Origin: JAJYTL01 sp046705265
GTDB taxonomy: Bacteria > Pseudomonadota > Alphaproteobacteria > Ferrovibrionales > Ferrovibrionaceae
Direction of reading: 5' to 3'
Assembly (NCBI GenBank): GCA_046705265.1
Contig: JBJKQL010000103.1
Location: 1 to 64,000 of the forward strand
DNA: 64,000 nucleotides
Shown: one piece after another, positions 25,613 through 35,378 of the stretch
Numbering within the stretch: position 1 is the first letter of the stretch
Layout: every line of letters begins with the position of its first letter
The notes under the pieces: generated by a model
The model's input: only the letters and a program-made list of their open reading frames with translations
The model's database searches: none
What the model was told of the DNA's origin: nothing
Position numbers and translations under genes: made by a program

Positions 25613-26524
25613 CTAAAGCCCGATCATATCCGCTTGGCGAATGGTGTTATTCAGGATGCGGATCGAGGCCGCATCCACCATGACACCGTCGACGTTGACG
25701 GCGCCGAGCCCTTCCGCCTCGGCCTTTGCATAGGCGGCGGCCAATTTCCGCGCCTGAGCGACGTCTTCCTGCCGTGGCGTAAATGCTTCGAGCGCGATAT
25801 CGATCTGTGCCGGGTGTATCGCCCATTTGCCGGCGCAGCCAAGAATCTGAGCCCGGCGGCATTCTTCGCGAAATCCGTCCGCGTCGCGAAAATCGGCATA
25901 AGGCCCGTCGACCGGGTCGATGCCGGCGACACGGCAGGCGATTACCAGCTTGAAGCGCGCATAATGCCAGATGTCGCCAGGATAGCTGCCGGAGCCGCCG
26001 ATCGATCTCAGGTTGATGCGGTGTGAGGCGGAATAATCGCCCATGCCGAAGATCAGGCATTCGAGGCGAGGACTCGCGCGTGCGATATCGTCGACGTTCT
26101 GCAGCGCTTCCACTTCCTCGATCAGTGCCTCGATGCCGATTGGTCGGTCGCGCCCGAGCCTCATCTCGATCTGGCTCAGCAGGGTCTCGACGAAATAGAC
26201 ATCGGCCGCCGACCTCACTTTCGGCACCATGATGGTGTCGAGATTTTCGCCCGCCCGCTCGACGACGTGGATGATATCCTCATAGCAATAAGGCGTGCCC
26301 AGATCGTTGATGCGGACGCAGCGGGTCTTGCCGTTCCAATCCAACGTGGTGAGGGCCCGGACGATCTGCGCGCGCGCCTCGACCTTGGCCTTGGGCGCCA
26401 CCGCGTCCTCGAGATCGAGGAAGACATGGTCCGCCTTGCTCTCAGCTGCTTTGATCATCATCTTTTCGCTTGAACCAGGTACGGCAAGCTGTACCCGGCG
26501 TAATCGTTGCGGTCTCTCGTGCAT
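25613..26524 (-). CDS. CitE/Mcl-type CoA-ester lyase (HpcH/HpaI fold)
   Basis: A 303-residue TIM-barrel lyase of the malyl-CoA / citramalyl-CoA / beta-methylmalyl-CoA lyase group. Visible are VPGSSEKMMIKAAES, the metal-binding DHVFLDLEDAVAPKAK, an Arg in CVRIND, IEALIEEVEAL (many relatives have IET here), FGMGDYSASH and the closing GKWAIHPAQIDIALEAF. It would split a beta-hydroxyacyl-CoA dicarboxylate into acetyl- or propionyl-CoA plus an oxo acid. ATG 26524 gives the family N-terminus. It is the last gene of a leftward cluster with a CoA-transferase, two MaoC proteins and an acyl-CoA dehydrogenase. Confidence 0.87.
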   Translation of the reverse strand: MHERPQRLRRVQLAVPGSSEKMMIKAAESKADHVFLDLEDAVAPKAKVEARAQIVRALTTLDWNGKTRCVRINDLGTPYCYEDIIHVVERAGENLDTIMVPKVRSAADVYFVETLLSQIEMRLGRDRPIGIEALIEEVEALQNVDDIARASPRLECLIFGMGDYSASHRINLRSIGGSGSYPGDIWHYARFKLVIACRVAGIDPVDGPYADFRDADGFREECRRAQILGCAGKWAIHPAQIDIALEAFTPRQEDVAQARKLAAAYAKAEAEGLGAVNVDGVMVDAASIRILNNTIRQADMIGL

Positions 26525-26540
26525 CTCATCCACTCTCGCG

Positions 26541-27788
26541 TTATTGCGTTGGCAGTTTTTCCCGCATTCCCGAGCCGACCACGCCGGCGTCTCGCCAAAC
26601 GGCGATCTCAGCATCAGTATAGCCGATGCCGGTGAGCACCGCTTCGGTATCCTCACCGAGGAGCGGCGCCCGCCGATAACGTCCGGCCGGTGTCTCGGTC
26701 ATGCCGATCGGCGTGCCGACGATTTCGACCGGCCGCGCACAGCCTGGATGATCGATGCTCTGGATCATGCCGCGGCTCGCGAAATGCGGATCGGCGGCGA
26801 TTTCGCCGACATCATAAACCGGGCCGAATGGCACTTTGCCGCCGAGAAGCCGGACGAGATCGGTCTTGGTCAGGCGACGGGTCATCGCCCCAAGTTCGCC
26901 ATAGACCGTCTCGGCGTTACGAATCCGGCTTTCATTATCGGCGAAGCGCGGATCAGTCGCTAGATCCGGCCGGCCGAGGAGTCGGCAGAGATCCGGCCAA
27001 AAGGGATCCTCCTGGCAGGCGACGGTGATCCAGCCGTCCTTCGCCGGCAGTATTCCGAAGGGGCAGAACAACGGATGGCGGTTGCCTTCGGGTTTCGGAA
27101 TGCGACCATCATAGGAATATTGATGCATGATGCGCTCGCAAAGCGCGAGCACGCTGTCCACCATGCCGACATCGACGAACTGGCCGTGACCGCTCGCCTG
27201 CGCGTGATGGACGGCAGCGAGGATGCCGAAGGCGGCCATGATGGCGGGGAAAACGTCGCCGATCCCCGGCCCGACCTTGGTCGGGGTTGCAGCATCCGGC
27301 CCGGTGATTCCCATCAGGCCGCCCATCGCTTGCGCCACCACGTCGAACGCAGGCCAGTTGACATAGGGGCTTTTCCCGGTGCGCGGATCGCCGAAGCCGC
27401 GAATCGCGGCATAAACGAGCTTCGGATTATGCCCGCGCAGGACTTCGTACGAGAGGCCAAGCCGTTCCATCACCCCCGCACGGTAATTTTCGACCAGAAC
27501 ATCGGCATCCTCGATCAATCGCAGCAGGATGGCGCGGCCTGCCTCCTGCTTAAGATCGAGAACGACGCTCCGCTTGTTGCGGTTGACGCTCTGGAAATAG
27601 CCGCCGAAGGCCCGCAAAGCATCATCAGGCCGAAAAGGACCGAAGCGTCGGATACGATCGCCTTCCGGCGGCTCGACTTTGACGACGTCAGCGCCCTGAT
27701 CCGCGAGCAGCATGGTGCAATAGGGGCCAGCCAGCATCTGAGTAAGATCGACGACCTTTAGATCGGCCAGCGCGCCCCCATTGCCCAT
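26541..27788 (-). CDS. Family III CoA-transferase (CaiB/BaiF)
   Basis: A 415-residue CoA-transferase. It has LKVVDLTQMLAGPYCTMLLADQGADVVKVEPPEGD at the N-terminus (residues 9-43), RNKRSVVLDLK, the catalytic-Asp region (GMVDSVLALCERIM, around the FVDVGMVDS Asp), and KVPFGPVYDVGEIAADPHF near the end. It exchanges CoA between acyl-CoA and a free carboxylate. Mesaconyl-CoA C1-C4 transferase and itaconate or methylsuccinate CoA-transferases belong here. The neighbourhood suggests activation of a dicarboxylate in the cluster's pathway (inference). It lies 3 bp from MaoC-1. Confidence 0.9.
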   Translation of the reverse strand: MGNGGALADLKVVDLTQMLAGPYCTMLLADQGADVVKVEPPEGDRIRRFGPFRPDDALRAFGGYFQSVNRNKRSVVLDLKQEAGRAILLRLIEDADVLVENYRAGVMERLGLSYEVLRGHNPKLVYAAIRGFGDPRTGKSPYVNWPAFDVVAQAMGGLMGITGPDAATPTKVGPGIGDVFPAIMAAFGILAAVHHAQASGHGQFVDVGMVDSVLALCERIMHQYSYDGRIPKPEGNRHPLFCPFGILPAKDGWITVACQEDPFWPDLCRLLGRPDLATDPRFADNESRIRNAETVYGELGAMTRRLTKTDLVRLLGGKVPFGPVYDVGEIAADPHFASRGMIQSIDHPGCARPVEIVGTPIGMTETPAGRYRRAPLLGEDTEAVLTGIGYTDAEIAVWRDAGVVGSGMREKLPTQ

Positions 27789-27791
27789 GGG

Positions 27792-28268
27792 CTATGGCTC
27801 CACGCGGGGGCGGCGCTTCACCAGAACGCGACGTTCGCCCTCGAACACCACCTCGTCCTTTTGATTTACGCCCCAATGGCGAAAATGCACCTCCCCGGCA
27901 TCGGGGTAATCCGAATCGTTCACGCCCAGCACCTCGGTGAACGCATAGAGCGTGTCGCCATGATGCACTGGAGTGCGGAAGCGAATTTTGTCGACGCCGA
28001 GTTCGGCCAGCGCGTTCTCGCTCGTGTCCTCGCTGGCCAGACCGATGATGAGCGACAGCGTGACCCCGCCGAAGGTGATGCGCTCACCGAAACGGGTCGA
28101 TTCCATGGCATGCTGGTTGAAATGCGCTTGGGCAGTGTTCAGCACGAGGTTGGTAAGCAGGACGTTGTCGATTTCGCCCACCGTCTTGCCGCGGGCGTGG
28201 CGGATCACCGTGCCCGGGGTAAAATCCTCGAAGTAATTGTCGCTGCCGGTGAATTCGGCTGGATTCAT
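27792..28268 (-). CDS. MaoC-like hotdog-fold hydratase, copy 1
   Basis: A 158-residue single hotdog domain. It starts NYFEDFTPGTVIRHARGKTV and contains NTAQAHFNQHAMESTRFGER and FGGVTLSLIIGLASEDTSEN, a pattern nearer to mesaconyl-/itaconyl-CoA hydratase-like MaoC proteins than to classical R-specific enoyl hydratases, whose Asp-x-Asn-Pro-x-His signature is missing. It ends with basic residues. ATGA overlap with the acyl-CoA dehydrogenase indicates coupled translation. It may pair with the second MaoC protein two genes upstream to form one hydratase (inference). Confidence 0.85.
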   Translation of the reverse strand: MNPAEFTGSDNYFEDFTPGTVIRHARGKTVGEIDNVLLTNLVLNTAQAHFNQHAMESTRFGERITFGGVTLSLIIGLASEDTSENALAELGVDKIRFRTPVHHGDTLYAFTEVLGVNDSDYPDAGEVHFRHWGVNQKDEVVFEGERRVLVKRRPRVEP

Positions 28269-29425
28269 GAGCCGCTCCTGCCCAAAAGATGATCGGAAAT
28301 GATTCGCATCTGGATTTCCGAGGTGCCCTCAAAAATCTTGGTCAATCGTGCGTCGCGCCAATGCCGTTCGACGGCATAGAGTTTCGTGTAACCCGCACCG
28401 CCGTGAATCTGTAGCGCTTCGCTGGTCACGCGCTCAGCCATCTCGCTGGCGTAGAACTTGACCATGGCCGCTTCCTTGTCGCAGCGGCGCTTCTGATCGA
28501 TTTCGGTACAGACGTGATACATGAGCTGGCGAGCGGCTTCGACCTCGGTTGCCATTTGCGCGATCTTGAATCGGATTGCTTGGAAATCGGCAATCGGCCG
28601 GCTGAACTGGACGCGGCCCTTGGCGTATTCGATCGCGTCCTCAAGGCCGCCCCGGGCAAGCCCGATGGCGCGCGCGGCGGTGTGGGCGCGTGCCTTCTCG
28701 AGGCCGGCGGCGGTGAGATAGAAGGCTTTGCCTTCCTCGCCGATGACATTTTCCGCCGGCACGCGGCAGTTATCGAAGGCGAGTTCCCAGGTCTTCCAGC
28801 CGAAGTAGCCAATCTTCGGGATTGGATGGCCCCGAACGCCGGGCGGCAACTCGCCGCGCCGCTTCTCGATCAGGAAGCAGGTGAGGCCGATGTGGCGACG
28901 GTCATTTGGCGGGTCCGAGGTGCGCGCCACGACCATCAGGAAGTCGGCGCCATCGGCGAAGGTGCACCAATACTTATTGCCTGTGATAAGCCAGGAATCG
29001 CCGTCTCGGCGTCCGCGGCACGAGATGTTCGCGACGTCCGAACCGGCGTTCGGTTCGGACATGGAAAAGGCCCCGAGGTATTCCCCTTGCGCCATGCGGG
29101 TGAGATAGCGGCGGCGCTGCTCTTCGTTCATGCCGCCCATGCCAATCAACCCATTGCCGCGTGCGATCAGGCTCGCGACACTCATCCATGCGCGGGAAAG
29201 TTCCTCGGTGATCAGGCAATATTCAAAGCAGCCGAGGCCGAGACCGCCGTATTCCTCCCCGATCAGGATGCCGAAGTACCCCATCTCGGCAAGTTTCTGC
29301 CGAAGTTCCATCGGGATGTCGCCCTGTTCGGGATCGAGCCGGTTGGCTACCGGCAGAACTTCCCGCATGGCGAATTCGCGCGCCTGAGCCTGAATCAGAC
29401 GCCGCTCCTCCGTCATGTAGGTCAT
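28265..29425 (-). CDS. Acyl-CoA dehydrogenase
   Basis: A 386-residue flavoprotein of normal length. Family patterns are YGGLGLGCFEYCLITEELSR, the FAD/substrate segment GAFSMSEPNAGSDVANI, KYWCTFADGADFLMVVART, RVPAENVIGEEGKAFYL, FSRPIADFQAIRFKIAQMA, and the C-terminal QIHGGAGYTKLYAVERHWRDARLTKIFEG-type region near residues 335-370. The Glu in IFEGTSEIQMRI is where the catalytic base of many family members lies nearby. It introduces a double bond in an acyl-CoA. Overlaps of 4 bp on both sides place it in one operon between two MaoC genes. Confidence 0.93.
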   Translation of the reverse strand: MTYMTEERRLIQAQAREFAMREVLPVANRLDPEQGDIPMELRQKLAEMGYFGILIGEEYGGLGLGCFEYCLITEELSRAWMSVASLIARGNGLIGMGGMNEEQRRRYLTRMAQGEYLGAFSMSEPNAGSDVANISCRGRRDGDSWLITGNKYWCTFADGADFLMVVARTSDPPNDRRHIGLTCFLIEKRRGELPPGVRGHPIPKIGYFGWKTWELAFDNCRVPAENVIGEEGKAFYLTAAGLEKARAHTAARAIGLARGGLEDAIEYAKGRVQFSRPIADFQAIRFKIAQMATEVEAARQLMYHVCTEIDQKRRCDKEAAMVKFYASEMAERVTSEALQIHGGAGYTKLYAVERHWRDARLTKIFEGTSEIQMRIISDHLLGRSGS

Positions 29426-29913
29426 CGCGCCGCGCTCCGCAGGTTCACGAGGTTCGTCCGCTTGAAGGCGACGACTTGTTCGTCGCGCTGGTTGAAGCCT
29501 TGCGTCGACCAGGTAACGATGCCTTGGCCAGGGTTCTTTTCGGATTCGCGGCGGCTCACCACCTCGCTTTCGGCGCGCAACGTGTCGCCAGCATAAACCG
29601 GCTGTTCGAAGCGCAGGTCCTCGAGGCCGAGAAAGGCACCGCCCGCCTCGCTGAAATCTTCGACCGTTAGGCCGAAGACGGTGGTGAAAACTAAGTATGG
29701 GTTGATCACGACCTGAGGGTGTCCGTGCACCTTGGCATATTCAACATTGAAATAAAGCGGATTGAAATGAAGGGTGAGGGTCGAAAAGAGCGAGTTGTCG
29801 CCTTCATTCAAGGTGCGCCCCCAATGGTGTTTGAACCGGCGACCGGGAACGAAGTCTTCGTACATCAGCCCTTTTCGTTTAAGCACCGCACGGGCGCGAA
29901 AATCAGCTTCCAT
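29422..29913 (-). CDS. MaoC-like hotdog-fold hydratase, copy 2
   Basis: A 163-residue hotdog protein beginning MEADFRARAVLKRKGLMYED. Core segments are STLTLHFNPLYFNVEYAK and VINPYLVFTTVFGLTVEDFSE, then LRFEQPVYAGDTLRAESEVVSRRES. Like copy 1 it lacks the standard R-hydratase signature. ATG 29913 is favoured: AAGGA lies upstream and it does not run into MmgE/PrpD; the frame is open up to 29964. Two different single-domain MaoC proteins flanking an acyl-CoA dehydrogenase suggest either a heteromeric hydratase or two sequential hydration steps. Confidence 0.84.
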   Translation of the reverse strand: MEADFRARAVLKRKGLMYEDFVPGRRFKHHWGRTLNEGDNSLFSTLTLHFNPLYFNVEYAKVHGHPQVVINPYLVFTTVFGLTVEDFSEAGGAFLGLEDLRFEQPVYAGDTLRAESEVVSRRESEKNPGQGIVTWSTQGFNQRDEQVVAFKRTNLVNLRSAAR

Positions 29914-29929
29914 TAGTCGGTCTGTCCTT

Positions 29930-31327
29930 TCATGCGGCAGGGGAATCGGTGGCGCAAAGCGCAAGCAGCGGCCGGATGTCGTTCAGGCGGTCGATGCCGA
30001 GCGCCATTTCAGCGAGGCGCCCCGAGCGTCTGGGCGAGAGGATCGGCGCCACCAGGCTGTGGAACTTGGTTTCGAGCCGCACGCGCTGGTGGCCCAGGTG
30101 CTCGGCCGGGACGCCACTGTCATGGCGGCCAGTGAGGCGTGTCCCATCCGCCATCGCGACCGTCATTTCGGCCAGGGTGTGCGGCCAGTTCGGAACAAAC
30201 TCGATCTCCACTTTGTCTCGCAGTGCGGTCAAGACGGGGTCGGCGGCGCTCGCTTCCGAATAGGTCGTGAGATCCGCCGTATCGAGGCCGGCCAGGGAGA
30301 ACGCGGTGGTGAGTCTGAGTGAGAACTTCGCCTCGAGACCGTTGCGCGGTGCGGTGATGTTGCATACGCGGCTCGCTCCAGCGTCGAGGCGGAGGTTGAC
30401 GTGCCGAATCTTTGCGAGATCGAAGGTCGAAGCCCCGCGAATACTTGCCGCGCATTCGATCGGTGCATGAGTGAGGTAACAGGCGGCATGATACTTGAAG
30501 AGATTGGCAAGGATATGAAAGCCGCCCGGCGGTTCGGCAAGCGCAGCTTCTGGATATGCGCTCTCGGTCAAGGTGGCCGCGAAACCTTGCGGACATTCGA
30601 TTGCGTCTGCGCGCGCGGTGAAGCCGCGCTCGGCCAAAATCGCGGCGAGAACGCCATTTTCCGCCGCTTTGCCGGCATGAAGCGGCTTGCACATGGTGCC
30701 GAACATCGACTTGAGTCCCGCCGCTTCCGTAGCCGCGATGCCGAGCGCGTAAGCCGTCTGTTGCCAATCGAGCGCGAGAAGTTTGGCGCAGGCAGCCGCG
30801 GCACCGAGGCTCCCCAAGGTTCCTGTGCTATGAAAGCCGCGGGCATAGTGCGAAGGATTGACCATCGCGCCGACTCGGCAGGCGGTTTCGTAGCCCGCGA
30901 CGAAGGCAATCATGACCTGCGAGCCGCCGATCCGGCGTGCCTCGGCAAGGGCCAAGAGGCCGGGTAGGACAGTCACCGTGGGATGGCCGCTCATGGCGAA
31001 GTTCACGTCGTCGAAATCGAGCGCATGTGACGCCGCGCCGTTTACCAACGCGGCGCGGCGCGGCGAGACGCGGCCGCGATGGCCGACCAAAGTTGCGGTG
31101 GCGTGACCGCCTTCGGCGAGTGCGTCGTCACGAAGGATGCGGGACAGCGGTTCCTTGGTGCCGGCGAGGGTTACCGCGATCCAGTCGAGCACGCATTGGC
31201 GGGCGATTTCTCGCACCCGCTCCGGTATATCGGCGAGATCGAGGTTGACGATGCGGTGCGCGAGTTGCGCCGTAACCGGCAATTCAGCGGCAGGCAAGGC
31301 GGGTGTTGGCTCGATGGTGGCGGCCAT
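29930..31327 (-). CDS. MmgE/PrpD family protein
   Basis: A 465-residue all-alpha/mixed MmgE/PrpD protein. The family includes 2-methylcitrate dehydratase and cis-aconitate decarboxylase. Segments seen are VREIARQCVLDWIAVTLAG, ALVNGAASHALDFDDVNFAMSGHPTV (within 92-118), GYETACRVG, the LGIAATEAAGLKSMFGTMCKPLHAGKAAENG region (about 195-225), and KYHAACYLTHAPIE. The GAGGAG ribosome-binding site before ATG 31327 is strong. In this cluster it may form or remove an unsaturated tricarboxylate or C5 dicarboxylate such as itaconate (inference); the exact reaction cannot be read from the sequence. Confidence 0.88.
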   Translation of the reverse strand: MAATIEPTPALPAAELPVTAQLAHRIVNLDLADIPERVREIARQCVLDWIAVTLAGTKEPLSRILRDDALAEGGHATATLVGHRGRVSPRRAALVNGAASHALDFDDVNFAMSGHPTVTVLPGLLALAEARRIGGSQVMIAFVAGYETACRVGAMVNPSHYARGFHSTGTLGSLGAAAACAKLLALDWQQTAYALGIAATEAAGLKSMFGTMCKPLHAGKAAENGVLAAILAERGFTARADAIECPQGFAATLTESAYPEAALAEPPGGFHILANLFKYHAACYLTHAPIECAASIRGASTFDLAKIRHVNLRLDAGASRVCNITAPRNGLEAKFSLRLTTAFSLAGLDTADLTTYSEASAADPVLTALRDKVEIEFVPNWPHTLAEMTVAMADGTRLTGRHDSGVPAEHLGHQRVRLETKFHSLVAPILSPRRSGRLAEMALGIDRLNDIRPLLALCATDSPAA

Positions 31328-31363
31328 GGCGTTCTCCTCGATCGAGGCGGTGACCGCGGCAGG

Positions 31364-32749
31364 TTAGATCGTGACGATCTTCCCCGGATTCATCAAGTTG
31401 AACGGGTCAATCGCCTTCTTCAGTGTGCGCATGAGCGCGACGGCGGGCCCATGCTCAGCCTCAAGAAATTTCATCTTGCCGAGGCCTACGCCATGCTCGC
31501 CGGTGCAGGTCCCTTCCATGGCAAGCGCGCGGTAGACCAGCCGATCGTTCAGTCTTTCGATTTTATCGCACTCCACCGGATCATCTGGGTCGATCAGAAC
31601 CACGAGATGGAAATTGCCGTCTCCAACGTGGCCCACGATGGGAATCAGGAGACCACTCTCGTCGATGTCTTTCCGCGTCTCGAGAATGCATTCGGCGAGC
31701 CGCGAAATCGGCACGCAAACGTCGGTCGCCCAGACCGCGGCATTGGGACGAAGCGCTTTCACGGCATAGGCGGCATCGTGGCGTGCCTGCCACAGTGTAC
31801 TCCGTTCCTCCTCCTTGGTCGTCCAACGGAAGTCACCGCCGCCATTTTCGGCGGCCAGTGCCTGGACCATCTCCGATTGTTCCCGCACGCTGGCCCCTGT
31901 GCCATGGAATTCGAGGAAGAGCGTCGGCTGCACCGGATACGAAAGACCGGCGAACTTGTTCGTCGCGTCCATCATCGCGTCGTCCAAGAGTTCGATACGT
32001 GCGATGGGGATGCCGGACTGGATCGTGGTGATGACTGTATCGACGGCGCCTTTCAGAGAGGCGAAGGAACAGACAGCCGACGAGATTGCTTCCGGAATGC
32101 CATATAACCGAAGTGAAAGCTCGGTGATCACGCCAAGCGTACCCTCGGAGCCGACGAAAAGCCGTGTCAGGTCATAGCCGGCGGAGGATTTGCGGGCGCG
32201 CCGGGCAGTGCGGATTACCTGCCCGTCCGGTATCACGACGGTGAGGGAGAGGACATTCTCGCGCATGGTGCCGTAACGGACCGCGTTCGTGCCTGAGGCT
32301 CGCGTCGCGGCCATGCCGCCGAGAGAAGCATCAGCGCCGGGATCGATGGGAAAGAAGAGGCCGGTGTCGCGCAGATACTCGTTCAGCTGTTTGCGCGTAA
32401 CGCCGGGCTCGACGGTAACATCAAGGTCCTCCACATTGACGCGAAGAACGCGGTTCATCTGCGACATATCGAGCGAAATTCCGCCTCGGATCGCCATAAG
32501 ATGACCTTCGAGCGAGGTGCCGGTGCCGAATGGAATGATCGGGGTCCGGTGGCGCGCACAGATGCGAACGATCTCCGCAACTTCCTCCGTCGATTGCGGA
32601 AACGCGACTGCATCCGGCGCATGCGGCGGATGCCAGGATTCGTCCTTGCCGTGTTGCTCTCGTACCGCTGGCGCGGTGGATAGTCGGTCTCCGAGACGCG
32701 CTTTGAGGTCGTCGATTGCGGTCTCGCAGGCAACGGGTTGCGCAGTCAT
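31364..32749 (-). CDS. FAD-linked oxidase, D-lactate dehydrogenase / GlcD type
   Basis: A 461-residue flavoprotein of the VAO/PCMH family. The FAD-binding pattern is PIIPFGTGTSLEGHLMA near residue 70, DPGADASLGGMAATRASGTNAVRYG near 138, and LFVGSEGTLGVITELSLRL near 190. The C-terminal domain has PIVGHVGDGNFHLVVLIDP and GTCTGEHGVGLGKMKFLE with metal- or flavin-contacting histidines, ending AIDPFNLMNPGKIV. It oxidises a D-2-hydroxyacid (D-lactate, D-2-hydroxyglutarate or similar) to the oxo acid. AAGGAG lies upstream of ATG 32749. It is the first gene of the leftward cluster. Confidence 0.92.
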   Translation of the reverse strand: MTAQPVACETAIDDLKARLGDRLSTAPAVREQHGKDESWHPPHAPDAVAFPQSTEEVAEIVRICARHRTPIIPFGTGTSLEGHLMAIRGGISLDMSQMNRVLRVNVEDLDVTVEPGVTRKQLNEYLRDTGLFFPIDPGADASLGGMAATRASGTNAVRYGTMRENVLSLTVVIPDGQVIRTARRARKSSAGYDLTRLFVGSEGTLGVITELSLRLYGIPEAISSAVCSFASLKGAVDTVITTIQSGIPIARIELLDDAMMDATNKFAGLSYPVQPTLFLEFHGTGASVREQSEMVQALAAENGGGDFRWTTKEEERSTLWQARHDAAYAVKALRPNAAVWATDVCVPISRLAECILETRKDIDESGLLIPIVGHVGDGNFHLVVLIDPDDPVECDKIERLNDRLVYRALAMEGTCTGEHGVGLGKMKFLEAEHGPAVALMRTLKKAIDPFNLMNPGKIVTI

Positions 32750-33047
32750 CGGCGGCTCCTTTGCGTTCTGCCAAGCGGTTGCTGGCGGGCTTCAACCGAG
32801 GCACAGGCCCTTTTCTTCCTATCGGTTGGCGGGTTCGGTCGGTAAGGCCTGGAATCTGACTTTAGTCCGCAGCGATGGGGTCGGCAACCGCACCGGCGGC
32901 GGGCCTAAATGGCGATGGCAATCGGGGGGCTCGCGTGGTGGCGGCGTGTCGCCTCGCACCACAAGGAGGCGACCTTAGTCCTCGCGACGTCATCGGCCTC
33001 GCAACGTCATCGGGAAGAGACGGGTGAAACAGAGGGCCGAGAGAGGA
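32750..33047. other. Intergenic, promoter side of the acyl-CoA cluster
   Basis: No gene seen on either strand. The region must contain the leftward promoter of the FAD-oxidase operon, but I could not pick a convincing -35/-10 pair. Confidence 0.4.
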
Positions 33048-33076
33048 AAAAAATCGCCCCGCAACAGGCGGGGCGA
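33048..33076 (-). terminator. Leftward terminator behind the small divergent gene
   Basis: On the minus strand an 8-bp perfect stem (CGGGGCGA-type arms at 33054-33061 and 33069-33076, loop 7 nt) is followed by a T-run at 33053-33048. It lies 69 bp beyond the stop of the 30-residue frame at 33145-33237 and does not serve any larger gene, so something leftward is transcribed here. Confidence 0.7.
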
Positions 33077-33144
33077 AAAGTGTCAATCGTCGCGTAGGGA
33101 GGGAGTTTCAAGCACGATGTGTCGCCATCGTACAGGCGGTTCGG

Positions 33145-33237
33145 TTAATAAAGGGTTTCCAGCGCTGCCATTTTCCTCAGGCGGCCAAGGCCCGCCTTCT
33201 GGTGGTAGCGCAGGGCGGGAATGTCGCCGCAAGGCAT
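33145..33237 (-). CDS. Candidate small protein (30 residues) divergent from groESL
   Basis: A short frame: ATG 33237, TAA 33145, with AGGA just upstream (spacing short, 3 nt). The product is basic and probably amphipathic-helical, containing GDIPALRYHQKAGLGRLRKM. Support comes from context: the frame sits in an otherwise empty 635-bp gap and is followed by a leftward Rho-independent terminator. The start lies 148 bp from groES in the opposite direction. I do not recognise a family. It could instead be part of a small RNA that ends at the same terminator. Confidence 0.4.
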   Translation of the reverse strand: MPCGDIPALRYHQKAGLGRLRKMAALETLY

Positions 33238-33276
33238 AAATCCTAGCCGGCCGAGGCAAGCTTGTGATTTGACCCC

Positions 33277-33305
33277 TTGAACCTCTGAGAGCCTTCGGCT
33301 AAATA
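33277..33305 (+). promoter_or_regulatory. groESL promoter (TTGAAC-N17-TAAATA)
   Basis: TTGAAC at 33277-33282 and TAAATA at 33300-33305 with a 17-bp spacer. CTTGAA at 33276-33281 also fits the start of a sigma-32 -35 element, so RpoH may use an overlapping promoter. The predicted start near 33312 falls inside the CIRCE-like operator. Confidence 0.6.
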
Positions 33306-33307
33306 TC

Positions 33308-33334
33308 CTGGCACTCGACGCCAATGAGCGCTAG
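33308..33334 (+). promoter_or_regulatory. CIRCE-like operator (HrcA site) of groESL
   Basis: CTGGCACTC (33308-33316), 9-bp spacer, GAGCGCTAG (33326-33334). Each arm has two mismatches to the CIRCE consensus TTAGCACTC-N9-GAGTGCTAA. Position just downstream of the -10 element and 50 bp before groES is where HrcA represses chaperone operons. Confidence 0.7.
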
Positions 33335-33384
33335 CAGCGCTACCGGAGGCTGTTGTATCGGATGCAAACTGCGGAGGATAGCTT

Positions 33385-33702
33385 ATGAAATTCAGGCCGT
33401 TGCAGGACCGGGTCGTGGTCCGCCGCTTGGAAGCGGAAGAGAAGACGCGTGGCGGGATCATTATCCCTGACACCGCGAAGGAAAAGCCGGCCGAGGGCGA
33501 AGTGGTTGCCGTCGGGAGCGGTGCGCGTAACGACAAGGGAGAGGTTATCCCTCCTGAGGTGAAGGTGGGCGACCGCATCCTGTTTGGCAAGTGGTCGGGC
33601 ACCGAGGTCAAGCTCGACGACCAGGAACTCCTGATCATGAAGGAGTCCGATATCATGGGAATCATCGAGCAAGGTGGTTCCAAGGCGAAGAAGGTGGCGT
33701 AA
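33385..33702 (+). CDS. groES: Co-chaperonin GroES
   Basis: A 105-residue co-chaperonin, slightly longer than the 95-97 usual. It has MKFRPLQDRVVVRRLEAEEK, the mobile loop KTRGGIIIPDTAKEKP, GRVVAVG-like GEVVAVGSGARND, VKVGDRILFGKWSGTEVK and ESDIMGIIE. The C-terminal EQGGSKAKKVA extension accounts for the extra length. CGGAGG precedes the ATG. It caps GroEL in protein folding. First gene of the groESL operon, under the CIRCE-like site. Confidence 0.97.
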   Translation: MKFRPLQDRVVVRRLEAEEKTRGGIIIPDTAKEKPAEGEVVAVGSGARNDKGEVIPPEVKVGDRILFGKWSGTEVKLDDQELLIMKESDIMGIIEQGGSKAKKVA

Positions 33703-33717
33703 GGAGGACTGAAGACA

Positions 33718-35352
<1,635 letters not shown>

Positions 35353-35378
35353 TCGTCCGATTCGACGACGTTGACGAG

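Noticed and set aside
29930..31327. MmgE/PrpD gene as 2-methylcitrate dehydratase of the methylcitrate cycle
   Set aside because: No prpB or prpC partner is nearby, and the neighbours are acyl-CoA enzymes, so a specific prpD name is not supported.
33145..33384. 6S RNA, SRP RNA or tmRNA upstream of groES
   Set aside because: None of the diagnostic loops (SRP tetraloop region, tmRNA TTCGAATCC arm, 6S bubble) is visible; the leftward signal is better explained by a short frame plus terminator.
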